Positions 39,291 through 50,704 of a stretch of DNA of 64,000 nt are shown one piece after another. The stretch is from contig NC_066343.1 in the NCBI RefSeq assembly GCF_022539315.1, forward strand, positions 38,172,649-38,236,648, in the 5' to 3' direction. A program made the translations under genes and the position numbers. Below the pieces are notes generated by a model. That model was not told where the DNA came from and made no database searches. It was given only the letters and a program-made list of their open reading frames with translations. Numbering within the stretch: the first letter of the stretch is position 1; every line of letters begins with the position of its first letter. This stretch comes from Serinus canaria. Taxonomy: Eukaryota > Chordata > Aves > Passeriformes > Fringillidae.

Positions 39291-42200
39291 CACATAGAAG
39301 AGGTTTAATGTTAGCAGATAAATACAGCCAAGTTTTTAGGCGCATGGATACTCAGCTGCCTGCTGAGTGCCCTGCTACCTGTTTTACTTCTCTGTGGTTT
39401 GGGATGTTTTACTCCTCAGGCAAAAGCAGGGTTGTGTTTCTCACGTTTACCATGGGGCAGTCAAGCTGGCAAGCCTTTACCAAAGTACCATGGAACAGCT
39501 CGTGCAGTGTAAAGTTTGCACTTCTGCTTTCCCAAATGTAGCTTTTTCATGTGCCTGGCTGCTCTGGCCAGAGCACCACTCTACATGGACAAAATGGTCT
39601 TCTTCCTCAGGGCTGGTGGGGATGGTGAAGATAACCATGGTTTGTACCAATAATGAGAGATATTTTGTCTTGCAGAGAACCAAGGCTACAGCCTTTCTTT
39701 TTCCTTTTCTACTCTCTCTCCACCATCATAAAAATGTTTCCTATCCTTACCTAGTGGTAACATTAGAGTCTGTGATGTGGGGCAGTAAGGCTGAGAAATC
39801 AAAGTCCTCTTTAAATCCTCAAACCGCAGCAGGAGCACCAGTGGAAAGCCACACTGCTCTTCTACTCCACTTCCCGCCTGACCAATCTTGGTTGGGGTTA
39901 AATATACAGCCCATATTTGCATTACACAGACACAGCCCTCTTTTAAGCAGGAGTGTCTTCATATTTCCAGCAGTGGTAGTGATTGATTTGATGAGGACCA
40001 CAGACCCTTGGCAAAGGGACTGCAGCTGCACTTGCCAAATCTTCTGTTGTATTAAGCTGAAGTGAGGTTTTTATGCTGTAGTTATGAAGGCGCTGATTTA
40101 CAAAGAGGCTCTGGAATGACCAATCTGCAGAGCAGGTCTGCCTGGTAATTTTAAAGGACTAAAAAAAAATCTGAAACAGGAAATTAGGAATATGCACAAC
40201 TAAAATTCCTCTCTGCTCCCTTGAGCTGCTGTAATGGCTCTTTTACCTCTGTATGACCACTCTTGCCTTTCTCTCCAAGTGGTGTTATTCTTTCAGAAAG
40301 AAGACAGCATGTTACCCCAGCCAACCACAAATGAGCAAGAAGACAGAATTCTGTAATCTTTTTTCCACTTTCTTAAGCCCATCTGCTCAAATACGGCAAT
40401 TCTCTGATGTAAGGGAGTTGAGCCATTCTGTATCTGGCAGGTAAATTCATAAAATACAGAAGTCCCCAGACAATTCACAGCCACTGTTTCTATAAAGAGT
40501 AAAAAAAGCAGAATGATGCAAGCTGTTTGCAATAGACACGTGGAAAGAGAGCAGCACATCTCTTTTTGTCTCAGCCCCTTTAACCAGAGAAACAAGACTT
40601 CAGACTCATTTGGAGGGAAATGTGCCAGAGGAGGCAGGGAGTGATGCTGGGGAAACTGAGTACTCGTTATCTTAATGATGCACCAAGCCTGGAAATTTTA
40701 AAAAATAGATGTAATCTTTGGAAAAACCACAGAACAGACAAAAATATATGTGCTTATCTTCCAATCTGGTCAAAAGAGACAAGTCATTCCAAGCACTTCT
40801 TCAAAAGTATTCTTTTTCTCAGTAAAATAGAATGCTGCAATTCCGGTGAAAAGTGCCCATGAAAACCAAGTGCTACCAGAATGCTGTTTTTGTGAAAGAA
40901 AGCCTGTTGCTTACTTAACTGAAATCTCATGTTTTCACAGAGTTTGTGGGCTTGGCAAGTCTTTCATGAAGTAAATATTTACCTTTCTTACCACAAAGTG
41001 TCAACACTGCTTTGGGCCCAAATGTTACCTGGAATACAGTTCATTTTTATTATCTAGCTCAATTTCAAAAAGTAAGAAATGACCACAATTTCAAATTAAA
41101 TTTGGTAATAAAAATGAATTAATGGACATTTATGTCCAGGCATCTCAAACCAGTCTTCAACACTGAGTTACTTAATACACTCATAAGTCTGTCATTAAGC
41201 CCCTAAGTGTATGTATCACATCTAAATGTTTCTTTCAATTCCAAAGCACAGGATAAGGCACTAATTTTTAGAGTTCAGATTTGTCAGTGCAGTCTTTATT
41301 GGACCATCAGTCAGGTGAAGCAACCAACAGTAAAAGAAAAGTGTCTGGCAAACACTCCTGTGGATAAGCATGCGGTAACTGTGATTTGTGGTGACAGGGT
41401 TTATATTAGATCTAAAGAGATGGAAGCCACAAATATGCCTAGATCACCTACAGATTTAGTGAATTTAAACAGCAATAACTATTATCCTCAAATTCCTATC
41501 AGTTGCAAATCACCTGGGATTTGCCTCTTAATGCCTTTGATACTCATAATTCTCCTAGTAAAAACATTTAGGCAGCCAGTAAGAAGGCAGAAACGATAAC
41601 ATGTGATTTAGGTGACTGGTTGCCTGAATGAATAACAAAAAGAGGGCAAATTAAATTAACATTTTCCAAATAGCTCGAAGCATGAATGTAATTCTGCCAA
41701 GGTATTTGGTACATACTTGCAAATAATACATTTGGGGAAAGGCACATCTGGTTTCTAAGTAATTTGCCGAGGAAAAGAAAGTATAAGCAACAAGTTTATA
41801 ATGTAATTTAGAGGCTTAATGATGCAGATAAGCATCTAGTGGGAGATTTATGCCTGTGTTCTTTTGAAAAATCTGAAAGGATGTCCAATTTACAAACTTA
41901 GGTTGCTAAATACTTTTAAGATTTGTTCTTCGTTTCAAAATAACTGCACATTCACAACAAAGGCCTTGACCTGGGTGAGTGTGGATCTGCACACTTTTTG
42001 CCAGTCCGTGCAGGTGTGGGCTGCAATGTGACACACATTCTGTGGGAGATAGGTTCATATCCCTGCAGTTATGGCCAGACCAAACTGAATGATTAATAAT
42101 GGCTTGGCATAAAAATATAGATCAATTCCTTCACAACAGCACTGGGGTTGTGAATTGAAGGGGGAACCTGTAACCCTTAAGGTTTTGCAATCTTACATGG

Positions 42201-42879
42201 AGAATACTTGACATTACTATAGCAGGGCTATACATTAGGGGGAAAACCAGGATTTGTTTTGGTATTCTGTTTAAATTAAAAAGGGAAAAAAAAGAAAAAG
42301 GAAATGAGGGACTTCTGGGTTTGCAGAAAAATATTAAGAGAGAAATTATTCTGCAATATAGACATGCTAAAAACCTGAAGGGGTACAAGAAGATTGTCAC
42401 TAGAAGAATAAATTATTTCCTTCAGTAGGAGGAGCCTGATCTTGTCTTGGAAAGAAAGAAATCTTTCTTATAGCAAATTAATTCCAGTCCTTATTGCAGA
42501 GGTTAGTGTTAAAAATTTTTCACAATCAGAAATGCCTCAAGAACACAATTTCTACAGAAAATCTTACATAATTCTAAACAGAAGTTGACTGCACACAGTT
42601 GTTTGTGCAGATCCTGATTACTTCTGCATTGCTTCAGCTAATCTCTGACATGCAGTCAAGGTAACCTGAACCGTGCCATTTAAAATCAAAATGACTGCCT
42701 ATGCAGACTTTTATATCTCTGCTGACAAAGCCATCATAAAGAAACAAACCAACACAAAAAGATCCAAACATTTGCTTTCTTTACCGGCTAACCCTTTAAT
42801 GCAAGTTTCTTTGAGAAAGGCAGTTCCGTAAGAGAGAATTCACATAAGGGCATGCATACTTTTCTAGCCTCGTGGGCTT
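39291..42879. other. Non-coding; holds the longest non-repeat open frame
   Basis: No gene is recognised. A 232-codon open frame runs 39367-40065 on the plus strand. It starts at GTG, is rich in Ser, His, Cys and Trp, and shows no domain, so I do not call it a gene. A second frame of 130 codons lies at 41207-41599. From about 40.9 to 42.8 kb the DNA is AT-rich and free of obvious repeats. Confidence 0.5.
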
Positions 42880-43075
42880 TTTGCTCAGGTTTTTTCCCCT
42901 CCTGGTATTTATTTTTTAAAATTTTATCGATTTGTTTTTGTAGGTTTTTTGGTTGTTTGTTTGGGTTTTCAATTTGGTTTTGGTTTTATTTTTGTGGGTT
43001 TTGTTTATTTATTTGTTTTCTTTTTTTTTTTAATTTTTTTTTTAGGGTTTTGGTTTTGCTCTAATTCTTATGGTT
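42880..43075 (+). repeat. T/G-rich low-complexity stretch
   Basis: The plus strand is dominated by T with G-containing GTTTT, GGTTTT and TTTG units and T runs of nine or more. A frame through it reads as Phe-rich low complexity and is not a gene. Confidence 0.85.
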
Positions 43076-46000
43076 AATTTTTTAATTAAAGAAACCTTTC
43101 TCCTGCAGCAAAAATAGACATTCCCTGGCCAACTTCTCTGGAAAAACTTGTTGTTTCCCTGATCAAGTCTACCAACACCCTCTAGGCTGTTGACTGAGCC
43201 ACCACTTCCTCCTGCTCGGTGCCAGTGTTGTCCAGTGTGATCAGTAAGGGCTGGGCTGTGGGCTGGAGGTGCATTTGTAGCACATGAACATCTGGAAGTC
43301 ATTCCTGGCTGGAGTGGGCCGTGAACACACTACACACAGGATCCTATAATGTCTCTCCTGTCTCAGCCTTTGCTGCCTCCAATGGCCAGATAATGAGAGC
43401 ACTACTCTGAGTGAAAGTGTTTATGTGTTTATGTGACTGCAGGTATGAGCTTTTTTTGCTGCTGATTTCTTACACACTCTGCAGACAGTGAGCAGGGAAG
43501 TCATGGGGCAGGGCAGAACCTGAGCAGTGTGAGAGGCTGGTGTACTAAACACCATCTCAAGGACCATGATGACTTCCTTTTCTCCTGCCTGTTGAAGCAA
43601 TGTGTTGCCTGCCATCGTTAGGGCTTTCTTCTTAGAAAACAACTTTGACCTGGAACATATTTACAAGAGGGTGTCAGCTAGCATCATCTAGCCAAGTGCA
43701 GTGATTTTAAAGGGTTTTTCTCTTCCAATAAGTTTTTTAATAAGGTTAGTATCTCTTGAGTTAACTCACCAAACAGTTTGAAGTCCTTGCACAAATTTAA
43801 AAGCCACAGAAAACCTTGCCAAGGTTCACATATATATAAGCATTTGCCTGTCTATGCAGTCCCACTGGACCAGAGCAGTGAACACGGTAAGTATATTCAC
43901 CATGCAACAAGAATCCCACTGCATAAGTGGTGGAGCTGCCTAAGGAGACAGTGTAGTCCTCAAAAACAACTAGCAAAACACTTCTCTTGCCAGTCCTCCA
44001 GGAGAGGAAGGAGTTTGGATATGCGTTTTGGAAGGGATTACTGAACAGTGTCTTGAGAGCAGCATTAAAAAATTATTACTGAGCAGGTTTTGAGGGCTCC
44101 AGTTTTGTGGTACACTGAGAAATTGTTTTAGCTTATGATTGGGGTTCATGACCCTTGTGACCACAGCCACTGAGCACATTACAGACTTCAGCACCTTGTC
44201 CTTAAAAATATCTTTCAGGAGCTGTCATTACTGCTGTCATTACTCCTTCTGTTCCATGCAATGACCACACATTTGGCTGGTGTATAAATGCAGCCTAGAG
44301 CCAGGGGCAGGACCCATCACCTCATTGGCCCATTGCACCATCTCAACAGGTATCTCCAGGATCACCCCAGCATAGCCCAGGAGGAGCCATGGGAAGAGAA
44401 ACCAGGTACCTCCTGCTGTCTTAATTTGGATACTTGCCATGAGCCAATTAGGTGCCTTGTACCAGAAGCCAGGAGCATACCTAGAGGAAGGAGTTCCAGC
44501 TGTGTTCTGGAGCTGGCACAACAAGATTTGTCCACAGCAAGTAGCCCAGCTGCTACATGGAGCACTAGAGAAATGTGGCCCCAAAGCCACAGAAAGGAAT
44601 GAGTAACTAGCTGGAATGATTGCAAGGAGCTCAGCTTAGAAACTGAGAAGCTTATTTTCATAATTTTAAAAAATAAATTATTAAAGAATCTGTATCCTCA
44701 TTTTCCTGAAAATTAATGTAACCATATTCTGCTAGCATTTAAATGATTACAGGGGTGGGTTTTTTTCACAAATTAATATACTGATTACTTTTTTGGTTAA
44801 CTAGTTATCTGTCAATTGATATTACCTAGACAGGTGACTGGGTTATAATGGTTGAATTAAATTTATTGATGGTTTAAAATAAAGAAGTTGGAATACAGAT
44901 ATAGCTGCTAGCAGCCATGAGAGAATAAAATAAAATATTTTATATTGGTGAAGTAAATATCTACCTTTCAGCATTAGCTTGCATACTTTTCTAATCAATA
45001 AAAAATGGAAAGGTATTAGACTGAGACTACTCCAGAATCTGTTTTGTCAGAAATTAAAGAGTTCGTTATTCCTGATTCATTATTTTCTATTCCAATCAAA
45101 GTTAGATTATGCATAAATAACAGAAAAAGAACTTCCTCCCTTCAAAACCACTCTGGCATGAAACTCATAAGCATCCAAGAGTATGCATGAACAATAACAG
45201 AAAACAGATACTAAAAAAAAAATATTTAAAATGTTTGGTAAATGTTAAACAACAACAGAAGACAATAGAAACAGGAAAATGTTTTTCAAGTGTCATACTG
45301 TAATTAGTAACGCAAAATATAAAGGTATAAATCAAAATAATATGTCTCATTATGATGTGTTGAAATCTGCCATTATTTTAGGTATCTACTTCAGGCACTT
45401 TGCTTATTAGGACAAGTCTTTTACAACAGTTTTTGACCTAAATTCCCATAATCCTTAGTTTACTCATGTTAAGAGCCCAAATAAACCTTTCTAGTTATGG
45501 TTTAAAGGAGATATTTTGTTTCTTTACTGCCAAAGAAAATGTTTGCTACTTACTCTTAAAGGAATATGAGAGTGATACAACCCTTCACGTCTAATCTACA
45601 GATGTGTTTGTACTCCTGTTTCTAGATGATAATCAACAAGAGGTACTGGCTTACAAACATTTGTATCTAAACCCACATGCTAAATTTATTTATTTGTATA
45701 ATTTCAGTAATTAAATGAGGCTTTTGTAACATTTGATTTAACAGTGTTGAAGATTATAGGATTCTCAGGCCCAAGTTGTTAAATCAGTTGTTGAAGTGGT
45801 TCTCCAATCTTTCAAGATGACCACTGGCTAGAAGATGCATTTCAGCATGACAAGATTGCAGAGGATAGCGATATATTTATAGCCTAAAGCACGTCTATTT
45901 AAAGCCCACTGGAAATAAAGTCAGTAAAACTGTGTTAGAACAATGCACTTAATTCAAGTACTACATCTTGGATCCAGCAAAGAAATTGTGGCTTGGTACT

Positions 46001-46100
46001 TTGAAGATGCTCATGTAATGACACTAGTTTTTAAAAGGAAATTTTTAAACTGCAACCTATTCAGAAGAAAAGAATTATTGTGGGAGTGTAAGTGAGAAAT
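43076..46100. other. Non-coding, no gene recognised
   Basis: The first half has average GC; 44.6-46.1 kb is AT-rich. GTATAAATG at about 44281 resembles a TATA box, but no promoter context is visible. Frames of 104-116 codons on both strands at 44.24-44.66 kb have no recognisable product. Confidence 0.55.
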
Positions 46101-46296
46101 TTCAGGCCACCCAGGGAAGTGGGTGAAGAGGCCACCCAGGGAAGTGCTCAAGTCACCATCTCTAGAAATATTCAAAAGATGTATAGAAGTAGCACTTAGG
46201 TACCTGGCTTAGTGGTGGACTTGGCAAGTTTAAATTTACCGTTTTACTCAGTGATCTCAAAGTCCTTTCCCAACCTAAATTATTCTGTAATTCTAG
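46101..46296 (+). mobile_element. CR1 LINE 3' end, severely truncated
   Basis: The sequence contains, in order, segments typical of CR1 3' regions: GGCCACCCAGGGAAGTG, CACCATCTCTAGAAATATTC, a GTAGCACTTAGG segment, TAGTGGTGGACTTGGCA, and a final CTTTCCCAACCTAAATTATT leading into a degraded octamer end (TTCTGTAATTCTAG). Only about 200 bp remains, so it is a dead fragment on the plus strand. Its wording differs from the CR1 at 58.8 kb, so it is a different subfamily. A 25-bp unit at its 5' side is tandemly repeated. Confidence 0.75.
46104..46146 (+). repeat. 25-bp tandem duplication inside CR1 tail
   Basis: AGGCCACCCAGGGAAGTG occurs at 46104 and again at 46129, 25 bp apart. In CR1 consensus-like sequence this motif occurs once, so a local duplication after insertion is likely. 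Confidence 0.85.
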
Positions 46297-46690
46297 ATTT
46301 TGTAGGACATTTCTAGAAAATCAGAATGAAAAAAGATGAGACAGTGAGAAAGTGGCATCAGGAAGTCAAATGAAAAGTTTGTTTGTTAGCATTTCGGAAA
46401 AGTCTCTATACATGGGGTTTTTTTCCATGGATTTTCTTGGATTCTCAGTGTTTTACACACCAGCAGAGTACTTGAAATAGGAATGAAAGAACATTATTTG
46501 TGCTCATTTGACCTGTATGGGAGAGAATCCTTCTTAAAAATAGTATGGGATTATAAAGTAACTGAAGAATTTATTACAATGTGATAGAGACATAAAAGAT
46601 GAAACAATGCCTCTCCCCAAGCTTCATTCCAGTGACCTTGTTGCTCCAGGCATTCAGGGGATTGGCTCTATTGCCAAGTCCTTTCTTATT
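46297..46690. other. Non-coding spacer
   Basis: AT-leaning unique sequence between the CR1 tail and the hairpin at 46691. Nothing recognised. Confidence 0.5.
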
Positions 46691-46719
46691 GTGCTGGTTT
46701 CAGCATCTGAAACCAGCAC
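46691..46719. repeat. Perfect inverted repeat, 13-bp arms, 3-nt loop
   Basis: GTGCTGGTTTCAG (46691-46703), loop CAT, CTGAAACCAGCAC (46707-46719). All thirteen positions pair and symmetry stops abruptly on both sides. Confidence 0.95.
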
Positions 46720-48049
46720 CCTTACCTTCCAGGTGGACGTTGTAAGATCTCATTCACTTGCAATGCTCTGAGAAAGTGGTGCTCCTGCAACCATGTCTCA
46801 TTTGGACATCACCATCAGAAAGGTCAGAGAGATATACCAATGGAAAACCTTTGTAAGTGTTCATTATTTCCTTTAGGTCCTGGGCCACAGTCTCTCTCCA
46901 GAGAAGCTACACACCAAGGAAGATATAGGAAAGGATGCTGAACGCCTGAGGAGATGGAGTCATTACATGAAACCACTGCACACAAAAAGGCAAAAAGGAA
47001 GTTGAAATTGTGGAGAGAGAGATATGAAGTGCCTGCGACACTAAGTAAGGTACAGTCATGAGCAAAGTGGTCATCTTAGCTTGGGATGCAGTCCCAGTTC
47101 AGCCAACATGACCGAGCAAGGACAAGGTTGCAGGGAGAGGTAGGAACTGTACACTCGTGGCATTTTGGTACAGCTGCTCTCTGAAAACACCTTTGAGGCT
47201 TGCTTGTGTGCTCATTAAATTCCTGCAAGGATCACACTGCATTTGAAACCATCTGGTTCTCTACTGCACCTTTTTGCCTGGTAAAGATAAACCCTTAAAA
47301 TTGAGCATCTGTCTCAAAATATTAGCACAAACCAATTTTGCACTTTGTTTGCTCTCATATGTTTTGCCTAATGTGCACAAGAGCCGCTGATGAAAGAATT
47401 GGTAAGCCAGAAACAAAAGCATAGTTTGTTGTATGAAGCCTAGCAACTATTAAAGCTATTGTGGATGAGGGTGATGAGCTACCTGTGTTTAAAGAAGACT
47501 AAAGGGCATGTTAATTCTGAACCTCCAGACAAAAAGAGCTTGTTTAACAGAGATACTGCCTCTAATACATTGAATAAGCAGAGATTTAGTTGTAAAATAG
47601 TATTGACTGAGGATTTGGTTTACAGAATGACATATTTTTGTTTTCGTAATCCTTCTTTCAAGTTTAACACAACCACAAAATAGCATTATGGAATTAAAAT
47701 TAGTTTTTATTTTTCAGACCTAATAAAAAGCCAAATTTCTGTAACTTTGAGTGGGTATAGATTATATTACAGAAAATGCATTAGGCTGAAGAAGTGTTGC
47801 AAATTCTTCATCCTCATGCTGAAATTTTGTCTCATATTTGTATTATCTGAATCCTTTTCCCAACTGATTTCTCACTGAGGTGAAAGCCATCATCAGAAGA
47901 AAGGCTTTCAGATTTTCCAGTGAAACAGGGATTGTACAGATTTTGCAGTGAAGGTGAGAGAGGATGGACCTATCTACATGATGCCACAATGGGTATTATT
48001 GCACTGCACTGCCCTCTCTGTACCATACTGAGGTAGCAGTTGTAGGCTA
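46720..48049. other. Non-coding, nothing recognised
   Basis: Unique-looking sequence with frames of up to 74 codons. An imperfect inverted repeat with TGAAAGCC and GGCTTTCA cores lies near 47881-47911. Confidence 0.5.
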
Positions 48050-48072
48050 AGATAACTCCTAAGGAGTTATCT
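48050..48072. repeat. Perfect palindrome, 11-bp arms, 1-nt centre
   Basis: AGATAACTCCT, a single A, then AGGAGTTATCT. GCTAAGAT (48046-48053) also pairs with ATCTTAGC (48083-48090), so a second, overlapping stem is possible. Confidence 0.95.
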
Positions 48073-48547
48073 CCTTGTAGCCATCTTAGCAAGTGGCTAA
48101 ACCTTCTGTATTTCTCTACATTTTATTGTGCCAGCCTCAGCACAATTTCTTCACCAGCATTTCCAGCATTGCTGGATAGCTTGAGTATGGTGTGTGGAGG
48201 GTGATAAAAAGTCCATTATAGAAACAACACAGGCAAGAGGAGAAAACCTCACCTTTAGAACAAAAGTGAGCATGAAGATGAGTAGCTGGTTTTAACTTTG
48301 TCTTTTTTTCTTTTTTTGAGATTCTGGAAGAAGAGTGCTTTTCTCCCTGTTCATGTTTGTGAATGTGTGAAGATGTTATAGTTGCCATGTCAAGGACAGT
48401 GAGAAGCATCTGAGCTACAAAAGGATTACAAAACAAGGCTATGTAATGTCACACAGTTCAGTGAACCTGGGCATTGTTATCTGTGTCACTTCTTAAAGCA
48501 ACTGAAACATCTCACTGGGAATTTTATTACCTATGGTAATGTAAATT

Positions 48548-48606
48548 CTGTGCAAATATATATTAAAATATGTATTAATATATATATATTAAAATCTATT
48601 TTTTAA
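48548..48606. repeat. AT-rich stretch with TA runs
   Basis: ATATATATTA units and T runs, almost free of G and C. It lies just upstream of the 20-bp-arm hairpin at 48625. Confidence 0.8.
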
Positions 48607-48624
48607 AAGGCTGTATCTTTTAAG

Positions 48625-48671
48625 GCTTACTCTTGTTCTCCCAGAGTAAAACTGGGAGAACAAGAGTAAGC
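48625..48671. repeat. Perfect inverted repeat, 20-bp arms, 7-nt loop
   Basis: The left arm GCTTACTCTTGTTCTCCCAG (48625-48644) is followed by AGTAAAA and its exact reverse complement (48652-48671). With 20 of 20 pairs this is the longest perfect hairpin I found in the window. A match this long with so small a spacer is not expected by chance in 64 kb. Confidence 0.97.
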
Positions 48672-49066
48672 AAAACTTTCCTGACCTCATGAAGAAGGAG
48701 GAAATAGGCCTGCTCAGTGGATGAGTGATTCAAATGCTTCATATTCATCAAGCACATAGTGCCCCATGACGACCATTACAATTGCCATGCAGAACAGTTT
48801 TTGCAGGTGGGATTTGCCCTGGCTTACAACACAGTTTCTGTGTTGGATACTGCTAGGATCCCTGCCCCACCTGTTAGCTGGCTGTCCCTACTCCTTTCAA
48901 TGCTAATCTGCTTGCTTAAGCAGTTTTAATTTTGCCAGTATTTTGCTTGTGGCAGCCAATATTTGCTTGCAAAACTTCAAACTTTTGCTAGTGGTGATGG
49001 AGCCTGTCCTGTGTTGCACTGATTGGAAATTTCCAGGTTATGGATAGACCTTTACAGGCCAAACAG
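48672..49066. other. Non-coding spacer
   Basis: Unique-looking sequence between two hairpins. Nothing recognised. Confidence 0.5.
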
Positions 49067-49098
49067 CTGCAGCTCATAACTGAAATTATGAGCTGCAG
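49067..49098. repeat. Perfect inverted repeat, 13-bp arms, 6-nt loop
   Basis: CTGCAGCTCATAA (49067-49079), loop CTGAAA, TTATGAGCTGCAG (49086-49098). All thirteen positions pair. It lies about 400 bp from the 48625 hairpin. Confidence 0.95.
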
Positions 49099-50350
49099 TA
49101 TTTGCTGCTGGTCTGACTTGTTGCTGGCAAGGAGGAGGATATTAAAATCCTATAAAGATACTATCAAATTAGGAAATACTGCACAGTATGCTTTTGTTTC
49201 TTTTAAGGATGAAGAAACCAGATGAGAGAGGACTTTAGCTCCCTCTGTGCATATATGCAGAGTGGAAAGAAATTAGATTTAACTGACCCCTTGATGACAG
49301 TACTTAATATTTGACTATATTTAATCACGTATAGAAAAGACAGTTGCACTTTTCAACAGCTGCTGTTGCTCTGAGCTTCAAGGGACTAGCAAAAAGATTA
49401 GGTCTGGGACGGGATTTAGTCCCCGTGACTCCATCCTCCCCAAAATCTGGATTTTTCATGATTTTTTGGAGTTCCAGGGGGAAAATAAAACAAAACAAAA
49501 CACATTCTTTACTGTGTTCAAAACTTTACTGCTGTTTCAATTATGTCATGGCAGTAGAGGTGGAAGCAGATGGCCAGGAAAGAAAGCAGGCCCTGCAGGT
49601 GTGAGAGCATACATCACCAGCTTTGGGGTCCCACATCAGTGGGGCTCATCTTTGCCCAGCTGTGAAGGAAAGGCCTCATTGGCTTCCCAGGTTAGACTGA
49701 ATAGCAGTGCTTTATTTAGTGTTTTATTATTTTTCAAGGTTTCAGCCCAGTTTCAGGAAAACAACTGACCACAGGACTGGATACCTGGCAAGGCTTTTAG
49801 CAGTCTCAGTACAGAGAGAGCAAGGTGGGATGATTAATGGACTGAACTCTTTCCAGCCCTAAAGAAGAGTTTTTCTGAATGGGTTCACATCCTGGTATCA
49901 GAGAGCTCTGATCAGCCCAGATGTGTCAAAACCCAGGCTAGGGATGTGGTACATGTAAAGACTGCCTTTCCAACCTAGACATGTTGAGGGATGATTTCTG
50001 ATTTTGACTTAAGCTTCTTTATATTCCTGATAATTCTCTAAATGTGTCCACTCCAGAGTGTGACTGATTGATTAAGAAATATAAAAGAAAATTTATAACT
50101 TTACCAGGATGTGTTTGATACTGCCATCAGTATTTTAATTAAAATGTTAATCAAATAATTATTTCTCTTGGTCCTGCTTCACCGACAAGCTTCAATATGC
50201 TTGACATAAAACCTTAGGCCACCATTTAAAAATTATTAAAATTTAAAACCAGTATTCTGGAGGGGAAACAGGTAGAATATTTCAGCAACTAGCTGTGCAC
50301 TTTACACATTTGTAAAAACATCGATTTTAAATGTCTAGATTGGAAGGTGT
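49099..50350. other. Non-coding, no gene recognised
   Basis: No recognised gene. A short AAAAC microsatellite lies near 49486-49501. GGACTGAACTCTTTCCAGCCCTAA near 49841 is faintly reminiscent of a CR1 end, but too divergent to call. Confidence 0.5.
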
Positions 50351-50627
50351 TGTGTGACTGTCTTGGTTTGAAGGACAGGTGTCTGCCAAAGGAGGCAAGT
50401 GCCTCCCTTGAAATGGAGACTATGACCTCTTTTGTTCCAAATTATTATTAGTTTGAAAAAAGGGCCTTTCAGGCAAAGATATGGGAAAAGAAATATCAGT
50501 TCTTTACTAGTGTGTGTCTGTGTAAGCAGGCAAGCAAGCAACGCCGCTGCTGGCACACCGAAGGAGAGCAGAAATCCCAGGGAAGGCTCTTCCCGCTCCT
50601 TGAGCACTTTGGGTGCAGTTCCTGTGG

Positions 50628-50646
50628 CAGCCAGCAGGGGGCGCTG
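50628..50646 (+). promoter_or_regulatory. CTCF-like motif 1
   Basis: The 19-mer ending in GCAGGGGGCGCTG matches the commonly used CTCF consensus TGGCCACCAGGGGGCGCTA at 15 of 19 positions, including the entire GGGGGCGCT core. It lies in the CpG-rich part of the LTR. Binding is inferred from the motif only, and methylation of its CpG could block binding. Confidence 0.6.
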
Positions 50647-50685
50647 CTGGCTCCCGGCGGGCCGGGTGGGTGCGGTGATTCCCCC

Positions 50686-50704
50686 GCGCCTGCAGGGGGC
50701 GCTG
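50686..50704 (+). promoter_or_regulatory. CTCF-like motif 2
   Basis: This 19-mer shares the exact 13-mer GCAGGGGGCGCTG with motif 1, starts 58 bp downstream and has the same orientation. It matches the consensus at 14 of 19 positions. The shared 13-mer may reflect an internal duplication within the LTR. Confidence 0.55.

Noticed and set aside
44240..44661. Frames of 99-116 codons on both strands near a TATA-like GTATAAATG
   Set aside because: The frames overlap each other on opposite strands and show no recognisable product; a TATA-like string alone is weak.
49820..49865. Possible CR1 3' end (GGACTGAACTCTTTCCAGCCC)
   Set aside because: Only a faint resemblance and no octamer end or upstream CR1 sequence.
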